Positions 19,143 through 26,332 of a stretch of DNA of 26,332 nt are shown one piece after another. The DNA is from Spirochaeta sp. GTDB taxonomy: Bacteria; Spirochaetota; Spirochaetia; Sphaerochaetales; Sphaerochaetaceae. The translations under genes were made by a program, and so were the position numbers. The stretch spans positions 1-26,332 of the forward strand of contig JAIMZO010000003.1 in NCBI GenBank assembly GCA_020054965.1, given 5' to 3'. Below the pieces are notes generated by a model. That model ran no database searches, was not told the origin of the DNA, and saw only the letters and a program-made list of their open reading frames with translations. Position 1 is the stretch's first letter, and each line of letters opens with the position of its first letter.

Positions 19143-22100
19143 TTAGTTGAGGGAGCCTTTCGACTGCTTGGCGATCAACTCTTCATCACGTTCGGTAAGG
19201 GGCACCTGCTGACCCTTGGAGTCATACACCGACATATCCAGAGCCAAGCCACGGATCTCCTGAACCAATACATTGAATGCCTCAGGCATTCCCGCAGTAG
19301 AGGCTGGTTCACCCTTGACAATACTCTCATAAATCTTCACACGACCGTTCATGTCATCACTCTTGATGGTCAAGAGTTCCTGGAGAGTATTTGCAGCTCC
19401 GTACGCCTCAAGCGCCCAGACTTCCATTTCTCCAAGTCGCTGACCACCAAACTGAGCCTTACCACCAAGTGGCTGCTGGGTTACCAGCGAATAAGGTCCT
19501 GTGGAACGGGCATGCATCTTATCATCAACCAAGTGGTGCAATTTCAGGTAATAGATGTAACCGCAGAATACCGGATTGACGAACGGTACACCAGTCTGTC
19601 CATCATAGAGCTTGACCTTGGAGTTCTCAGGAAGACCTGCTTCACGCATCTTCTCCTCAATCTGTTCCATGGTGGCACTCTGGAAAACCGGAGTGGAATA
19701 CCATTCACCAAGCTTGACAGCTGCCCAACCGAGCTGGGTCTCCATCAACTGACCGATATTCATTCGGGACGGAACACCAAGCGGGTTCAGACAAACATCA
19801 AGCGGAGTACCATCCTCCATGAACGGCATATCCTCTTCAGGAAGGATCCGGCTGACAACACCCTTGTTTCCATGCCGACCAGCCATCTTATCACCCTGTC
19901 GAAGCTTACGCTTGGTGGCAATAAGAACCTTTACGGTCTCCTCAACTCCTGGGGGAAGCTCATCATTATTGCTGCGCTTCAAACGCTGGATATCAATGAC
20001 TGTCCCTTCTGTACCATGGGGTACCTTCAAGGAAGTATCACGAACTTCTTTGGCCTTCTCACCAAAGATTGAGTTGAGCAACTTGAATTCAGGGGTTGTA
20101 TCACTCTCACTCTTCGGGGTTACCTTGCCTACCAGGATTGATCCAGGACGAACCATGGTCCCAATGCGAACGATACCATCCTCATCAAGCTGCTCAAGCA
20201 TCTTTTCACTGGTGTTTGGAATATCACGGGTCAATTTTTCGGGACCAAGCTTGGTCTCACGAATATCCGTGGTGAACTCCTTGATATGCACACTGGTAAA
20301 GATGTCATCCTTGACAACACGCTCACTGATCAGGACTGCATCCTCATAGTTGTATCCATGCCAAGGCACGAACCCAACGAGAATATTCCTACCAAGAGCA
20401 AGCTCCCCTTCCTGCGTTGCAGGACCGTCAGCAAGGACTGCTCCGGCTTCAACATGCTGCCCAAAGGATACAATCGGTTTCTGGTTGAAACAAGTATCTT
20501 GGTTGGTTCTCTGGAACTTCTGGATTGGGTAAACATCAACCTCACCCTCAATCTCAGCATCATCCACACTGACCACAACTTTCTCAGCACTGACATAGGC
20601 AATGGTTCCTGCTCGTTTTGCCTTGACCAGAACGCCACTATCATAGGCAGCCTTGCCTTCCATGCCAGTTCCAACTCTTGGTGTTTCAGGAAAGACCAGG
20701 GGTACAGCCTGGCGTTGCATGTTCGATCCCATCAGTGCACGGTTCGCGTCATCGTGCTCAAGGAATGGGATCAAGGACGCTGCAACACTGAGTACCTGCT
20801 TGGGAGAAACGTCAATGTACTTGATATCGGTTGCCGGCTTTGTGGAATAATCCCCACTACGGCGAACCGGAATTTCCTTGTCGATGAAGTTGCCATCCTC
20901 ATCGACCTTGGCGTTCGCCTGGGCAATGAAGAACTTCTCCTCATCATTTGCATCAAGATAGCGGTACTGCTTGGACACGACCCCATTGACTACCTTCCGG
21001 TATGGAGATTCCAAGAAGCCATGCTGATTGATGCGGGTATAGTTTGCCAATGAGACAATAAGACCGATATTTGGTCCTTCAGGAGTCTCAATAGGACAAA
21101 TTCTTCCATAATGGGTGTAGTGAACGTCACGTACCTCAAATCCAGCACGGTCACGGCTCAAACCCCCTGGTCCCAATGCATTGAGCCTTCGCTTATGGGT
21201 GAGCTCTGCAAGCGGATTAACCTGGTCCATGAACTGGGAGAGCTGGCTACTACCGAAAAACTCCTTGATGGCCGCAATAATCGGCTTGATGGAGATAAGG
21301 TCCTGTGGTTTTACAGAACCTGACTCAAGGTTCATGCGCTCCTTTGCGATACGCTCCATACGGGCAAACGCACTCTTGAGTGCATTCTGCAGAAGCTCTC
21401 CAACGGAACGAACACGACGATTGCCAAGGTGGTCAATGTCATCGACATTTTCCTCACGGATGAACACCTTGATCAAGAATCCCATCGTATTGACGATATC
21501 CTGTGGAGTAAGGACGGTCAGATCGGTGGAAGCCATTTCTTCTTCCTCTTCACTGCCAGTTCCGAACTTCTTGTTGAACTTATATCGACCTACAGACCCA
21601 AGGTCATAGCGACGGCTTGAGAAGAACATATCCGGAAGGTCACGCTCTGCACGCTCAATGGCTATCATTTCCCCAGGCATCAAGACTGAGAAAATGGGAG
21701 AAAGTACGTCTTCCTTGGTCGGCTCATCATAGCCTTCTCGGGTGTATTTGGCATCCTCGATCTCAAAACAGTTGAGAATCATATCACTGTGCAGTGTACC
21801 CTCTCCACGGAGATTCACCAACTCTACAGAAGGTACCTTCAACTCCAGCAGTTCATCAATCTCGTGGGCATGCAGCATATCACCAGCTCGGAGCACTTTC
21901 TTGGATACTCCATCAACCATTGCATATACGTCCTTGAAAAGATAACGATTCTCCAAGCTGGACTTGAAATCACCATCATCCACCAGGTCAACCATTTCAC
22001 CTGTATAGAAGTGCTCCAGAATTTTCTCACGAGAATCCAACCCGATTGCACGCAGGAAGAGCGTACCGAGGATACGCTTCTTACGATCAATCTTGGTATA

Positions 22101-22661
22101 GATGAGATGCTTCTTATCATCAATCTCAAACTCCAACCAGGAACCCCTATAAGGAATAATCCTGGAAGAGTAGACATCTTTTTCATTGGAAAAAATAACA
22201 CCGGGAGAACGGTGGATCTGACTGACCACAACGCGCTCTGCTCCGTTGATAATAAATGTGCCACGATCGGTCATCAGCGGGATATCCCCAAAGAAGATTT
22301 CCTTCTCTCTCATCTCTCCATTGGAGAATTCGAGGCTGATCGTGACTTTGATGGGTACGCTGTAGGATCGACCCTTCTTCTTGCACTCCATTTGGGAGAA
22401 CTTGATGTTGTCATAGTCGATTGTATACCCTTTGTAAGCGAGACGCATCTCGCCATTGGGACTATCAATGGGGAATGTTGACTGGAACACTTCCTCCAGC
22501 CCGTACGACGGATCGGGCGCCAGTCCTTTCAGACAGCGATCCAGCTGTAAGAACCTCTCGTAGGAATCGAGCTGGACTCCAATCAAGTTGGGAAGTTCAC
22601 AGACTTCATGTAGTTCAGAACCGATGTACGTGCGTGTTATGGATTTGCCGTTGGCAACCAT
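19143..22661 (-). CDS. rpoB: RNA polymerase beta subunit
   Basis: Beta forms one pincer of RNA polymerase and carries the rifampicin pocket. The product is 1172 residues from the ATG at 22661; an ATG three bases upstream is also possible, but the one used lies 6 nt from GGAGGG. The pocket reads [20 protein letters not shown] then [14 protein letters not shown]. The residue matching E. coli Ser531 is Asn (codon AAT at 21180-21182), and the one matching Asn518 is Val. Asn at 531 is the change linked to natural rifampicin resistance in spirochetes. An acidic patch ([11 protein letters not shown], about residues 369-379) looks like a lineage-specific insertion. The C-terminal rpoC-contacting region ([20 protein letters not shown]) is intact. 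Confidence 0.98.
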   Translation of the reverse strand: MVANGKSITRTYIGSELHEVCELPNLIGVQLDSYERFLQLDRCLKGLAPDPSYGLEEVFQSTFPIDSPNGEMRLAYKGYTIDYDNIKFSQMECKKKGRSYSVPIKVTISLEFSNGEMREKEIFFGDIPLMTDRGTFIINGAERVVVSQIHRSPGVIFSNEKDVYSSRIIPYRGSWLEFEIDDKKHLIYTKIDRKKRILGTLFLRAIGLDSREKILEHFYTGEMVDLVDDGDFKSSLENRYLFKDVYAMVDGVSKKVLRAGDMLHAHEIDELLELKVPSVELVNLRGEGTLHSDMILNCFEIEDAKYTREGYDEPTKEDVLSPIFSVLMPGEMIAIERAERDLPDMFFSSRRYDLGSVGRYKFNKKFGTGSEEEEEMASTDLTVLTPQDIVNTMGFLIKVFIREENVDDIDHLGNRRVRSVGELLQNALKSAFARMERIAKERMNLESGSVKPQDLISIKPIIAAIKEFFGSSQLSQFMDQVNPLAELTHKRRLNALGPGGLSRDRAGFEVRDVHYTHYGRICPIETPEGPNIGLIVSLANYTRINQHGFLESPYRKVVNGVVSKQYRYLDANDEEKFFIAQANAKVDEDGNFIDKEIPVRRSGDYSTKPATDIKYIDVSPKQVLSVAASLIPFLEHDDANRALMGSNMQRQAVPLVFPETPRVGTGMEGKAAYDSGVLVKAKRAGTIAYVSAEKVVVSVDDAEIEGEVDVYPIQKFQRTNQDTCFNQKPIVSFGQHVEAGAVLADGPATQEGELALGRNILVGFVPWHGYNYEDAVLISERVVKDDIFTSVHIKEFTTDIRETKLGPEKLTRDIPNTSEKMLEQLDEDGIVRIGTMVRPGSILVGKVTPKSESDTTPEFKLLNSIFGEKAKEVRDTSLKVPHGTEGTVIDIQRLKRSNNDELPPGVEETVKVLIATKRKLRQGDKMAGRHGNKGVVSRILPEEDMPFMEDGTPLDVCLNPLGVPSRMNIGQLMETQLGWAAVKLGEWYSTPVFQSATMEQIEEKMREAGLPENSKVKLYDGQTGVPFVNPVFCGYIYYLKLHHLVDDKMHARSTGPYSLVTQQPLGGKAQFGGQRLGEMEVWALEAYGAANTLQELLTIKSDDMNGRVKIYESIVKGEPASTAGMPEAFNVLVQEIRGLALDMSVYDSKGQQVPLTERDEELIAKQSKGSLN

Positions 22662-22700
22662 CATGTACCCTCCAAAGTCAAAAGAAAAACAGACATAATC

Positions 22701-22830
22701 CCTTGCATAACAAGGAAAACAAAGACACAGTTGGCCACCGGTGTCTATCCGGTGGCTTGGTGAACCGGGCTAACGCCCTCTTTCAAAGAACAAGAGCTGG
22801 AAACCAGGGGTTGCCTGGCTCCCCAAGCTC
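22701..22830 (-). promoter_or_regulatory. Series of hairpins between rplL and rpoB
   Basis: The 170-nt gap holds four inverted repeats in transcription order: 22830-22794 (GAGCT/AGCTC closing a CCAGG/CCTGG inner stem, four bases after the rplL stop), 22778-22767 (GGGC/GCCC), 22756-22734 (GCCACCGG/CCGGTGGC, a perfect 8 bp) and 22715-22701 (CCTTG/CAAGG). No clean T run follows any of them. In E. coli the same gap holds an attenuator and an RNase III site that lower rpoB relative to rplL. A similar role is likely but inferred. Confidence 0.5.
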
Positions 22831-22833
22831 AGA

Positions 22834-23214
22834 TTAGTCAACGGGCTTGATTTCAACAGTACAACCGGTAGCCTCAAGCTTCTCCTTGAGTGCCTCTGCG
22901 TCTGCCTTGCTGACAGCTTCCTTGACAACCTTATCGCCAGCCTCAACAAGTTCCTTTGCTTCCTTCAGGCCGAGGCCGGTGATAGCACGGACTTCCTTGA
23001 TGGCAGCAATCTTCTTGGAAGGATCTGCAGCCTTGAGGACGACGTTGAATTCGGTCGGCTCTTCAACTGCTTCAGCAACAGCTGCAGGACCAGCAGCAAC
23101 AGCAGCAGCTGCAGCCTGGACGCCGAACTTCTCTTCCATCATCTTGATGAGGTCAGCGACCTCCATGACGGACATACTTGCAATTGATTCCAAAATCTCT
23201 TCTTTAGTAGCCAT
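22834..23214 (-). CDS. rplL: 50S ribosomal protein L7/L12
   Basis: L12 dimers form the mobile stalk that recruits translation GTPases such as EF-Tu. The 126-residue product has an N-terminal dimerisation helix (about residues 1-33), an Ala/Val-rich flexible hinge ([20 protein letters not shown], about 35-54), and the globular C-terminal domain with [20 protein letters not shown] then KELVEAG. Length and composition are typical. It follows rplJ by about 70 nt and precedes rpoB by about 170 nt; both gaps are structured. Confidence 0.97.
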   Translation of the reverse strand: MATKEEILESIASMSVMEVADLIKMMEEKFGVQAAAAAVAAGPAAVAEAVEEPTEFNVVLKAADPSKKIAAIKEVRAITGLGLKEAKELVEAGDKVVKEAVSKADAEALKEKLEATGCTVEIKPVD

Positions 23215-23244
23215 ATTATCTTCTCCTTATACAGTTTTCTATCT

Positions 23245-23285
23245 ACACAGTCATAGCAGGTTACCTGTGAAGACTAAGACTGCGT
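23245..23285 (-). promoter_or_regulatory. Hairpin between rplJ and rplL
   Basis: Immediately after the rplJ stop, ACGCAGTC (23285-23278) pairs with GACTGTGT (23252-23245), 8 bp including one G-U. A smaller CAGGT/ACCTG hairpin lies inside. No T run follows. The rplL ribosome-binding site (AAGGAG) lies outside the stem. It may help raise L12 output relative to L10, since ribosomes need several L12 copies per L10; that role is a guess. Confidence 0.4.
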
Positions 23286-23813
23286 CTAGTTCTCTTCGCT
23301 GGCAGACTCTACTGAGCCACCATTGTTCTCTACATAGGCAAGCAAGGTTGCTGCCAGCTTCTGCACGGGAGCCTTCATGGTTCCCATCAAGGATGCAATC
23401 AGTTCCAATTTGGTGGGGAGCTTGCTGAAAGCCTCAATCTGTTCGGCGTTGTAGAATTCGCCATCAAGGAGAGCACCTTTCACTTCAATGGAAGCACCCT
23501 CTTTCTTGATTGCAAACAAATCCTTGGCAACCACATTGGCCTCGTCACCTTTCACCAAAGCGATGGCGGTGGGTCCAATCAGCTGATCATCAGCAGTTCT
23601 ATCCAAATCGGTGAGTGCAAGCTTTGCAAACCGGTTCTTAACAACACGGAATGCTGCATCCTTCTCCATAAGAGTTCTACGAAGCTTGGTGATCTGCTCA
23701 ACAGTCATCCCACGGTAATCGGTGAAGATATACCCGGTGTACTGGCTGAACTCATCCTTCAAAGCCTTAACGGCCTCTTCCTTCGCAGGGGTGATACGAG
23801 TTTTATGATCCAT
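23286..23813 (-). CDS. rplJ: 50S ribosomal protein L10
   Basis: L10 is the base of the stalk: it binds 23S rRNA near L11 and carries the L12 dimers on its C-terminal helix. The 175-residue product has the N-terminal rRNA-binding domain (DYRGMTVEQITKLRRTLMEK, about residues 33-52, then FRVVKNRFAKLALTD) and a C-terminal helix followed by an acidic end (NNGGSVESASEEN). In E. coli L10 represses its own operon. It starts 15 nt after rplA, so no long leader is available directly before it here. Length is typical. Confidence 0.96.
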   Translation of the reverse strand: MDHKTRITPAKEEAVKALKDEFSQYTGYIFTDYRGMTVEQITKLRRTLMEKDAAFRVVKNRFAKLALTDLDRTADDQLIGPTAIALVKGDEANVVAKDLFAIKKEGASIEVKGALLDGEFYNAEQIEAFSKLPTKLELIASLMGTMKAPVQKLAATLLAYVENNGGSVESASEEN

Positions 23814-23828
23814 ACTATGCTTCTCCTC

Positions 23829-24518
23829 TTACACCGTGGCCGACATATCCTTCACATTGACCCGGACTCCCGGACCCATGGTGGAGGAAAGTGCGATACT
23901 GACCACGAAGTCAGCCTTTGCGTCAGATGGCTTCTTACGGACGATTTCCTTGACAACAGATTTGGCGTTTTCACTCACCAAAGCTGGATCCATGGAGACC
24001 TTACCGATGGGAAGGTGGACAACATTGGTCTTGTCAGAACGGAACTCGACACGACCCTGGGAAAGCTCTGCAAGAGCACCCTTGATGTCGAACGTTACAG
24101 TCTGGGTCTTGGGGTTCGGCATCAAGCCTCGACGACCAAGAACCGGACCAAGACGACCTACATCCTTCATCATGTCTGGAGTGGCGACTGCCACATCGAA
24201 ATCCATCCAACCACCACGAATCTTGTCGATCAGGTCATTGTCGCCAACATAGGCTGCGCCAGCTTCACGAGCTTCTTCTGCCTTCTCACCCTTGGCAAAT
24301 ACAAGGATACGCTTCTTGGCGGCAAACTGATTGGGAAGGACTACCGTGTCACGAACACTCTGGCTTTTCTTGAGGGTCAGCTTAACAGAGATCTCAACAG
24401 TCTCATCAAATGAAGCGAATGCAAGCTCCTTTACCAAAGCTGCTGCCTCATCGAATGTATAGAGCTTCTCACGGTCAACTTTCTTAATTGCTTCTCGATA
24501 CTTCTTTCCGTGTTTCAT
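23829..24518 (-). CDS. rplA: 50S ribosomal protein L1
   Basis: L1 forms the mobile stalk that handles E-site tRNA. In many bacteria it represses the L11-L1 operon by binding a leader RNA that mimics its rRNA site. The 229-residue product starts [20 protein letters not shown]. Landmarks are LNQF-like [20 protein letters not shown] and the signature [20 protein letters not shown]. Length is normal. Its start lies one base after the rplK stop (TAG-A-ATG), so L11 and L1 are coupled. A candidate L1 target lies upstream of rplK. Confidence 0.97.
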   Translation of the reverse strand: MKHGKKYREAIKKVDREKLYTFDEAAALVKELAFASFDETVEISVKLTLKKSQSVRDTVVLPNQFAAKKRILVFAKGEKAEEAREAGAAYVGDNDLIDKIRGGWMDFDVAVATPDMMKDVGRLGPVLGRRGLMPNPKTQTVTFDIKGALAELSQGRVEFRSDKTNVVHLPIGKVSMDPALVSENAKSVVKEIVRKKPSDAKADFVVSIALSSTMGPGVRVNVKDMSATV

Positions 24519-24519
24519 T

Positions 24520-24951
24520 CTATTGCTCCACCTCTACACCCATACTGCGGGCTGTTCCAGCAACAATTCTCTTTGCAGCCTCGATGTCATTTGCATTGAG
24601 GTCCTTCAATTTGGTTGTTGCAATTTCAGTCAGCTGATCCTGTGAGAGCTTGCCAACCTTCACCTTGTTGGGACTGCCACTACCACTACTCAAGCCAAGA
24701 GCTTTCTTGATGAGTACGGCAGCAGGAGGAGTCTTCAGGATGAACGTGAAGCTCTTGTCGGCATAAACAGTGATGATAACGGGAAGAATGAGCCCAGGTT
24801 CATAGTTCTTTGTCTTGTCATTGAACTCCTGGACAAACTTAGGGGCACTGACACCATGAGGACCAAGCGCGGGCCCGATTGGGGGTGCCGGTGTAGCCTT
24901 CTGGGCAGGGCACTGCAACTTAATAATTGCAGACACCTTTTTCTTTGCCAT
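24520..24951 (-). CDS. rplK: 50S ribosomal protein L11
   Basis: L11 binds the GTPase-associated centre of 23S rRNA, is needed for the RelA response, and with rRNA forms the thiostrepton site. The 143-residue product starts [20 protein letters not shown] and has the proline-rich switch [15 protein letters not shown], unchanged from drug-sensitive species. The C-terminal rRNA-binding domain includes [20 protein letters not shown] and ends [15 protein letters not shown] ([13 protein letters not shown]). The ATG at 24951 follows AAGGAG; nine further codons upstream are open but do not fit the family. Confidence 0.97.
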   Translation of the reverse strand: MAKKKVSAIIKLQCPAQKATPAPPIGPALGPHGVSAPKFVQEFNDKTKNYEPGLILPVIITVYADKSFTFILKTPPAAVLIKKALGLSSGSGSPNKVKVGKLSQDQLTEIATTKLKDLNANDIEAAKRIVAGTARSMGVEVEQ

Positions 24952-24971
24952 GTTTCTCTCCTTACGCAATA

Positions 24972-25054
24972 AATCCAACCTATGGATTGGATTGTGCGCT
25001 GGTATTAACGCCTGTCATACGAGCAGGCTCCCACCTCATCTCACAATGAGGGAG
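24972..25054 (-). promoter_or_regulatory. Structured leader before rplK-rplA with L1-site-like motif
   Basis: In the 171-nt nusG-rplK gap the minus strand reads AGGTGGGAG (25036-25028), which matches the AGGUGGGAG of the L1-binding arm of 23S rRNA as I recall it. It lies in a hairpin closed by CTCCC/GGGAG (25054-25028), with TCAT/ATGA inside. A second hairpin GCCTG/CAGGC (25028-25010) follows, then a perfect AATCCAA/TTGGATT stem (24993-24972) just before the rplK ribosome-binding site. I see no acceptable promoter in the gap. Feedback by L1 is inferred from position and motif. Confidence 0.5.
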
Positions 25055-25122
25055 TAATCACAAACAATTGGACTCGGTTGTAAAAGAACAGAAAAATCTC
25101 GTGCAGCAATCCAGTCCAAAGA

Positions 25123-25686
25123 CTACTGCAGAATCTTTTCTACTTGGAGGAAATCCACCTCAACCGGAGTGGAGCGTCCAAAAATTCCGACGCTGACCCG
25201 CATACGGGCCTTTTCCAAATTAACTTCCTCAATAACCCCGGTGAAGGAATCGAAAGGACCGTCAATAATGCGTACTTGCTCTCCAATGGAGAAGGTCTGC
25301 TTGGGTTTGAACACTTTCTCAGCAGGAAGATCACCTGTTTTCTGGAAGAGGTTCTTCACTTCTGCTGCTGATAATGGCTGCGGCTTAACGCTGTCACTCG
25401 GGCTCACAAACCCAGTAACACCCTGTATACGCTTGATGTGAGAACACCAGGTCTTCCAACTTGTATCGGGTAGGTCTAGCTCAACCAGGATATAGCCGGG
25501 AAGAATCTTACGCTTCACCTCACGTCTTACCCCTTCCTTCACCTCCACAACGGTTTCGAAAGGAACTTTGACATCAGTACAAACAAGCGCAAAGTCCATA
25601 TCGGTTTCGCGCATCTTGTTGATGATTCGCTCAATCTTCTGTTCGTACCCAGAATAGGTGTGTACTACGTACCAGCCTTTAGCCAT
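25123..25686 (-). CDS. nusG: Transcription termination/antitermination factor NusG
   Basis: NusG binds RNA polymerase, modulates pausing, works with Rho, and can link the polymerase to ribosomal S10. The 187-residue product has the NGN domain (GWYVVHTYSGYEQKIERIIN at the N-terminus; RKILPGYILVELDL in the middle) and the C-terminal KOW domain (FSIGEQVRIIDGPFDSFTGV, about residues 133-152). Length is typical. It starts 9 nt after secE, with a GGAG very close to the ATG. The secE-nusG-rplK-rplA order is the standard bacterial one. Confidence 0.97.
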   Translation of the reverse strand: MAKGWYVVHTYSGYEQKIERIINKMRETDMDFALVCTDVKVPFETVVEVKEGVRREVKRKILPGYILVELDLPDTSWKTWCSHIKRIQGVTGFVSPSDSVKPQPLSAAEVKNLFQKTGDLPAEKVFKPKQTFSIGEQVRIIDGPFDSFTGVIEEVNLEKARMRVSVGIFGRSTPVEVDFLQVEKILQ

Positions 25687-25695
25687 GACTCCGCC

Positions 25696-25875
25696 TTACA
25701 GAATAAACAATATACCTTTAAGTAGGAGGAAGTCCACCAACCCAAGGAATATTGCAACGATGGCTGTAGATACAAGTACGACCTTTGTGGAAGAAATGAC
25801 AGCTTCATGGGAGGGCCAGACAACCTTTTTCAGTTCCTGGGAAGACTCCTTGAAATACTTAAATAGCTTCTTCAT
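25696..25875 (-). CDS. secE: Preprotein translocase subunit SecE (short form)
   Basis: SecE clamps SecY in the Sec translocon. The 59-residue product was read directly: MKKLFKYFKESSQELKKVVW, then PSHEAVISSTKVVLVSTAIV, then AIFLGLVDFLLLKGILFIL. It has the amphipathic cytosolic helix with the conserved KKVVWPS motif (16-22) and a single membrane segment (about 33-58). This is the short one-span form common outside the enterobacteria, which have three spans. Start ATG at 25875 has AAGGAG 8 nt upstream. It sits between tRNA-Trp and nusG, as expected. Confidence 0.95.
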   Translation of the reverse strand: MKKLFKYFKESSQELKKVVWPSHEAVISSTKVVLVSTAIVAIFLGLVDFLLLKGILFIL

Positions 25876-25911
25876 TGAAGGGCTCCTTGGGAGAAATGAT
25901 CAAGAAGCTAA

Positions 25912-25985
25912 CAGGCCAAGAAGGATTCGAACCCTCAACATCCGGTTTTGGAGACCAGCGCTCTACCAGTTGGAGCTATTGGCCT
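25912..25985 (-). tRNA. tRNA-Trp (anticodon CCA)
   Basis: The 74-nt sequence folds as a full cloverleaf: acceptor AGGCCAA/TTGGCCT, D arm GCTC/GAGC, anticodon stem CTGGT/ACCGG with loop CTCCAAA (anticodon CCA), T arm GAGGG/CCTTC with loop TTCGAAT, and discriminator G. The 3' CCA is not encoded, so it must be added after transcription. It lies 24 nt after rpmG and 36 nt before secE, apparently inside one transcript. tRNA-Trp next to secE is a common bacterial arrangement. Confidence 0.95.
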
Positions 25986-26009
25986 ATTTGCTTCTCGATC
26001 GAAACAACC

Positions 26010-26189
26010 TTATTTAATTTTTGCCTCTCGGTGCAAGGTGTGCTTGCGCTCGAAGGGACAATACTTCATCAACTCAAGCTTACCCTGAGTATTTCTCCGA
26101 TTTTTCTCGGTAGTATAATTTTTCTGCTTACATTCGGTGCACTGAAGAGCAATTTTCTCAACAGGACCTTTTTTCTTTGAATCAGCCAT
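26010..26189 (-). CDS. rpmG: 50S ribosomal protein L33 with incomplete zinc ribbon
   Basis: L33 is a small 50S protein near the E site. The 59-residue product was read directly: [20 protein letters not shown], then [20 protein letters not shown], then [19 protein letters not shown]. The [11 protein letters not shown] region and the end are typical of L33. Zinc-binding L33 has two CXXC pairs. Here the first is intact (C17-X2-C20), but the second reads C44-P-F-E47, with Glu in place of the last Cys. The start ATG at 26189 has GAGGAG 7 nt upstream. It lies between tRNA-Thr and tRNA-Trp. Confidence 0.94.
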   Translation of the reverse strand: MADSKKKGPVEKIALQCTECKQKNYTTEKNRRNTQGKLELMKYCPFERKHTLHREAKIK

Positions 26190-26201
26190 TACGTGCTCCT
26201 C

Positions 26202-26215
26202 GGTGAGTTCTCACC
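26202..26215 (-). repeat. Perfect 14-bp inverted repeat before rpmG
   Basis: GGTGAG and CTCACC flank two bases, just upstream of the rpmG ribosome-binding site. A second small repeat, TCCCC/GGGGA, lies between it and tRNA-Thr. They may form hairpins in the tRNA-rpmG spacer, for instance to guide tRNA processing, or form an operator-like site. No function can be assigned. Confidence 0.3.
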
Positions 26216-26251
26216 TCAATTCCACTCCCCAATGGAAGGGGATAAAAAAAG

Positions 26252-26324
26252 AGCCCTCGAACGGATTTGAACCGTTGACCCCCACCTTACCATGGTGGTG
26301 CTCTACCGACTGAGCTACAAGGGC
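26252..26324 (-). tRNA. tRNA-Thr (anticodon GGT)
   Basis: The 73-nt sequence folds as a complete cloverleaf: acceptor GCCCTTG/CGAGGGC (one G-U), D arm GCTC/GAGC, anticodon stem CCACC/GGTGG with loop ATGGTAA (anticodon GGT, reading ACC and ACU), T loop TTCAAAT, discriminator T. The 3' CCA is not encoded. Seven T residues (26250-26244) follow almost at once and could cause partial termination after the tRNA. A tRNA-Thr in this place upstream of the secE-nusG cluster is also seen in E. coli (thrT) and other bacteria. Confidence 0.95.
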
Positions 26325-26332
26325 GTCGGTCA

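Noticed and set aside
24952..24978. Longer N-terminus for L11
   Set aside because: The nine extra codons contain the ribosome-binding site of the family-typical start at 24951.
25055..25122. Possible promoter before rplK (TTTACA with 17-18 bp spacing)
   Set aside because: The matching -10 (GTGATT or TGATTA) is too poor; expression is better explained by readthrough from nusG.

Overview
The window is one long run of core gene-expression genes, all read from the minus strand, so biological order is from the right end to the left. It suggests a member of the Spirochaetes, probably near Sphaerochaeta (moderate GC). This placement is inferred from three things: the gene order, with tuf directly in front of rpsJ and with fusA, infA, map and adk absent from their usual places; an Asn in RpoB at the position of E. 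coli Ser531; and the general look of the proteins. It was not tested by a search.

Right block (26332 to 13811): tRNA-Thr(GGU), rpmG, tRNA-Trp(CCA), secE, nusG, rplK, rplA, rplJ, rplL, rpoB, rpoC, rpsL and rpsG, ending in a clear intrinsic terminator. It supplies the protein-export and antitermination factors, the L11/L1/L10/L12 stalk proteins, the two large RNA polymerase subunits and ribosomal proteins S12 and S7. The larger spacers (nusG-rplK, rplJ-rplL, rplL-rpoB, rpoC-rpsL) contain inverted repeats that look like regulatory or processing RNA structures. The nusG-rplK spacer resembles the 23S rRNA site bound by L1.

Middle (13810 to 13424): the only sizeable non-coding stretch. After the rpsG terminator lies a near-consensus sigma-70 type promoter (TTGACA, 17 bp, TATATT), then a leader of about 275 nt that can fold into six successive hairpins. 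The last hairpin abuts the tuf Shine-Dalgarno sequence.

Left block (13423 to 1): tuf, then a terminator-like hairpin whose T run touches the rpsJ ribosome-binding site. After it comes a continuous S10-spc-alpha cluster: rpsJ, rplC, rplD, rplW, rplB, rpsS, rplV, rpsC, rplP, rpmC, rpsQ, rplN, rplX, rplE, rpsZ, rpsH, rplF, rplR, rpsE, rpmD, rplO, secY, rpmJ, rpsM, rpsK, rpsD and the 5' part of rpoA, which runs off the window. Gene spacing is from a 1-nt overlap to about 55 nt, consistent with one polycistronic unit.

I see no mobile element, CRISPR array, defence locus or novel protein system. The proteins are ordinary housekeeping genes. The parts worth a second look are the untranslated RNA regions and a few residue-level oddities (RpoB Asn, L33 with an incomplete zinc site, acidic RpoC tail).
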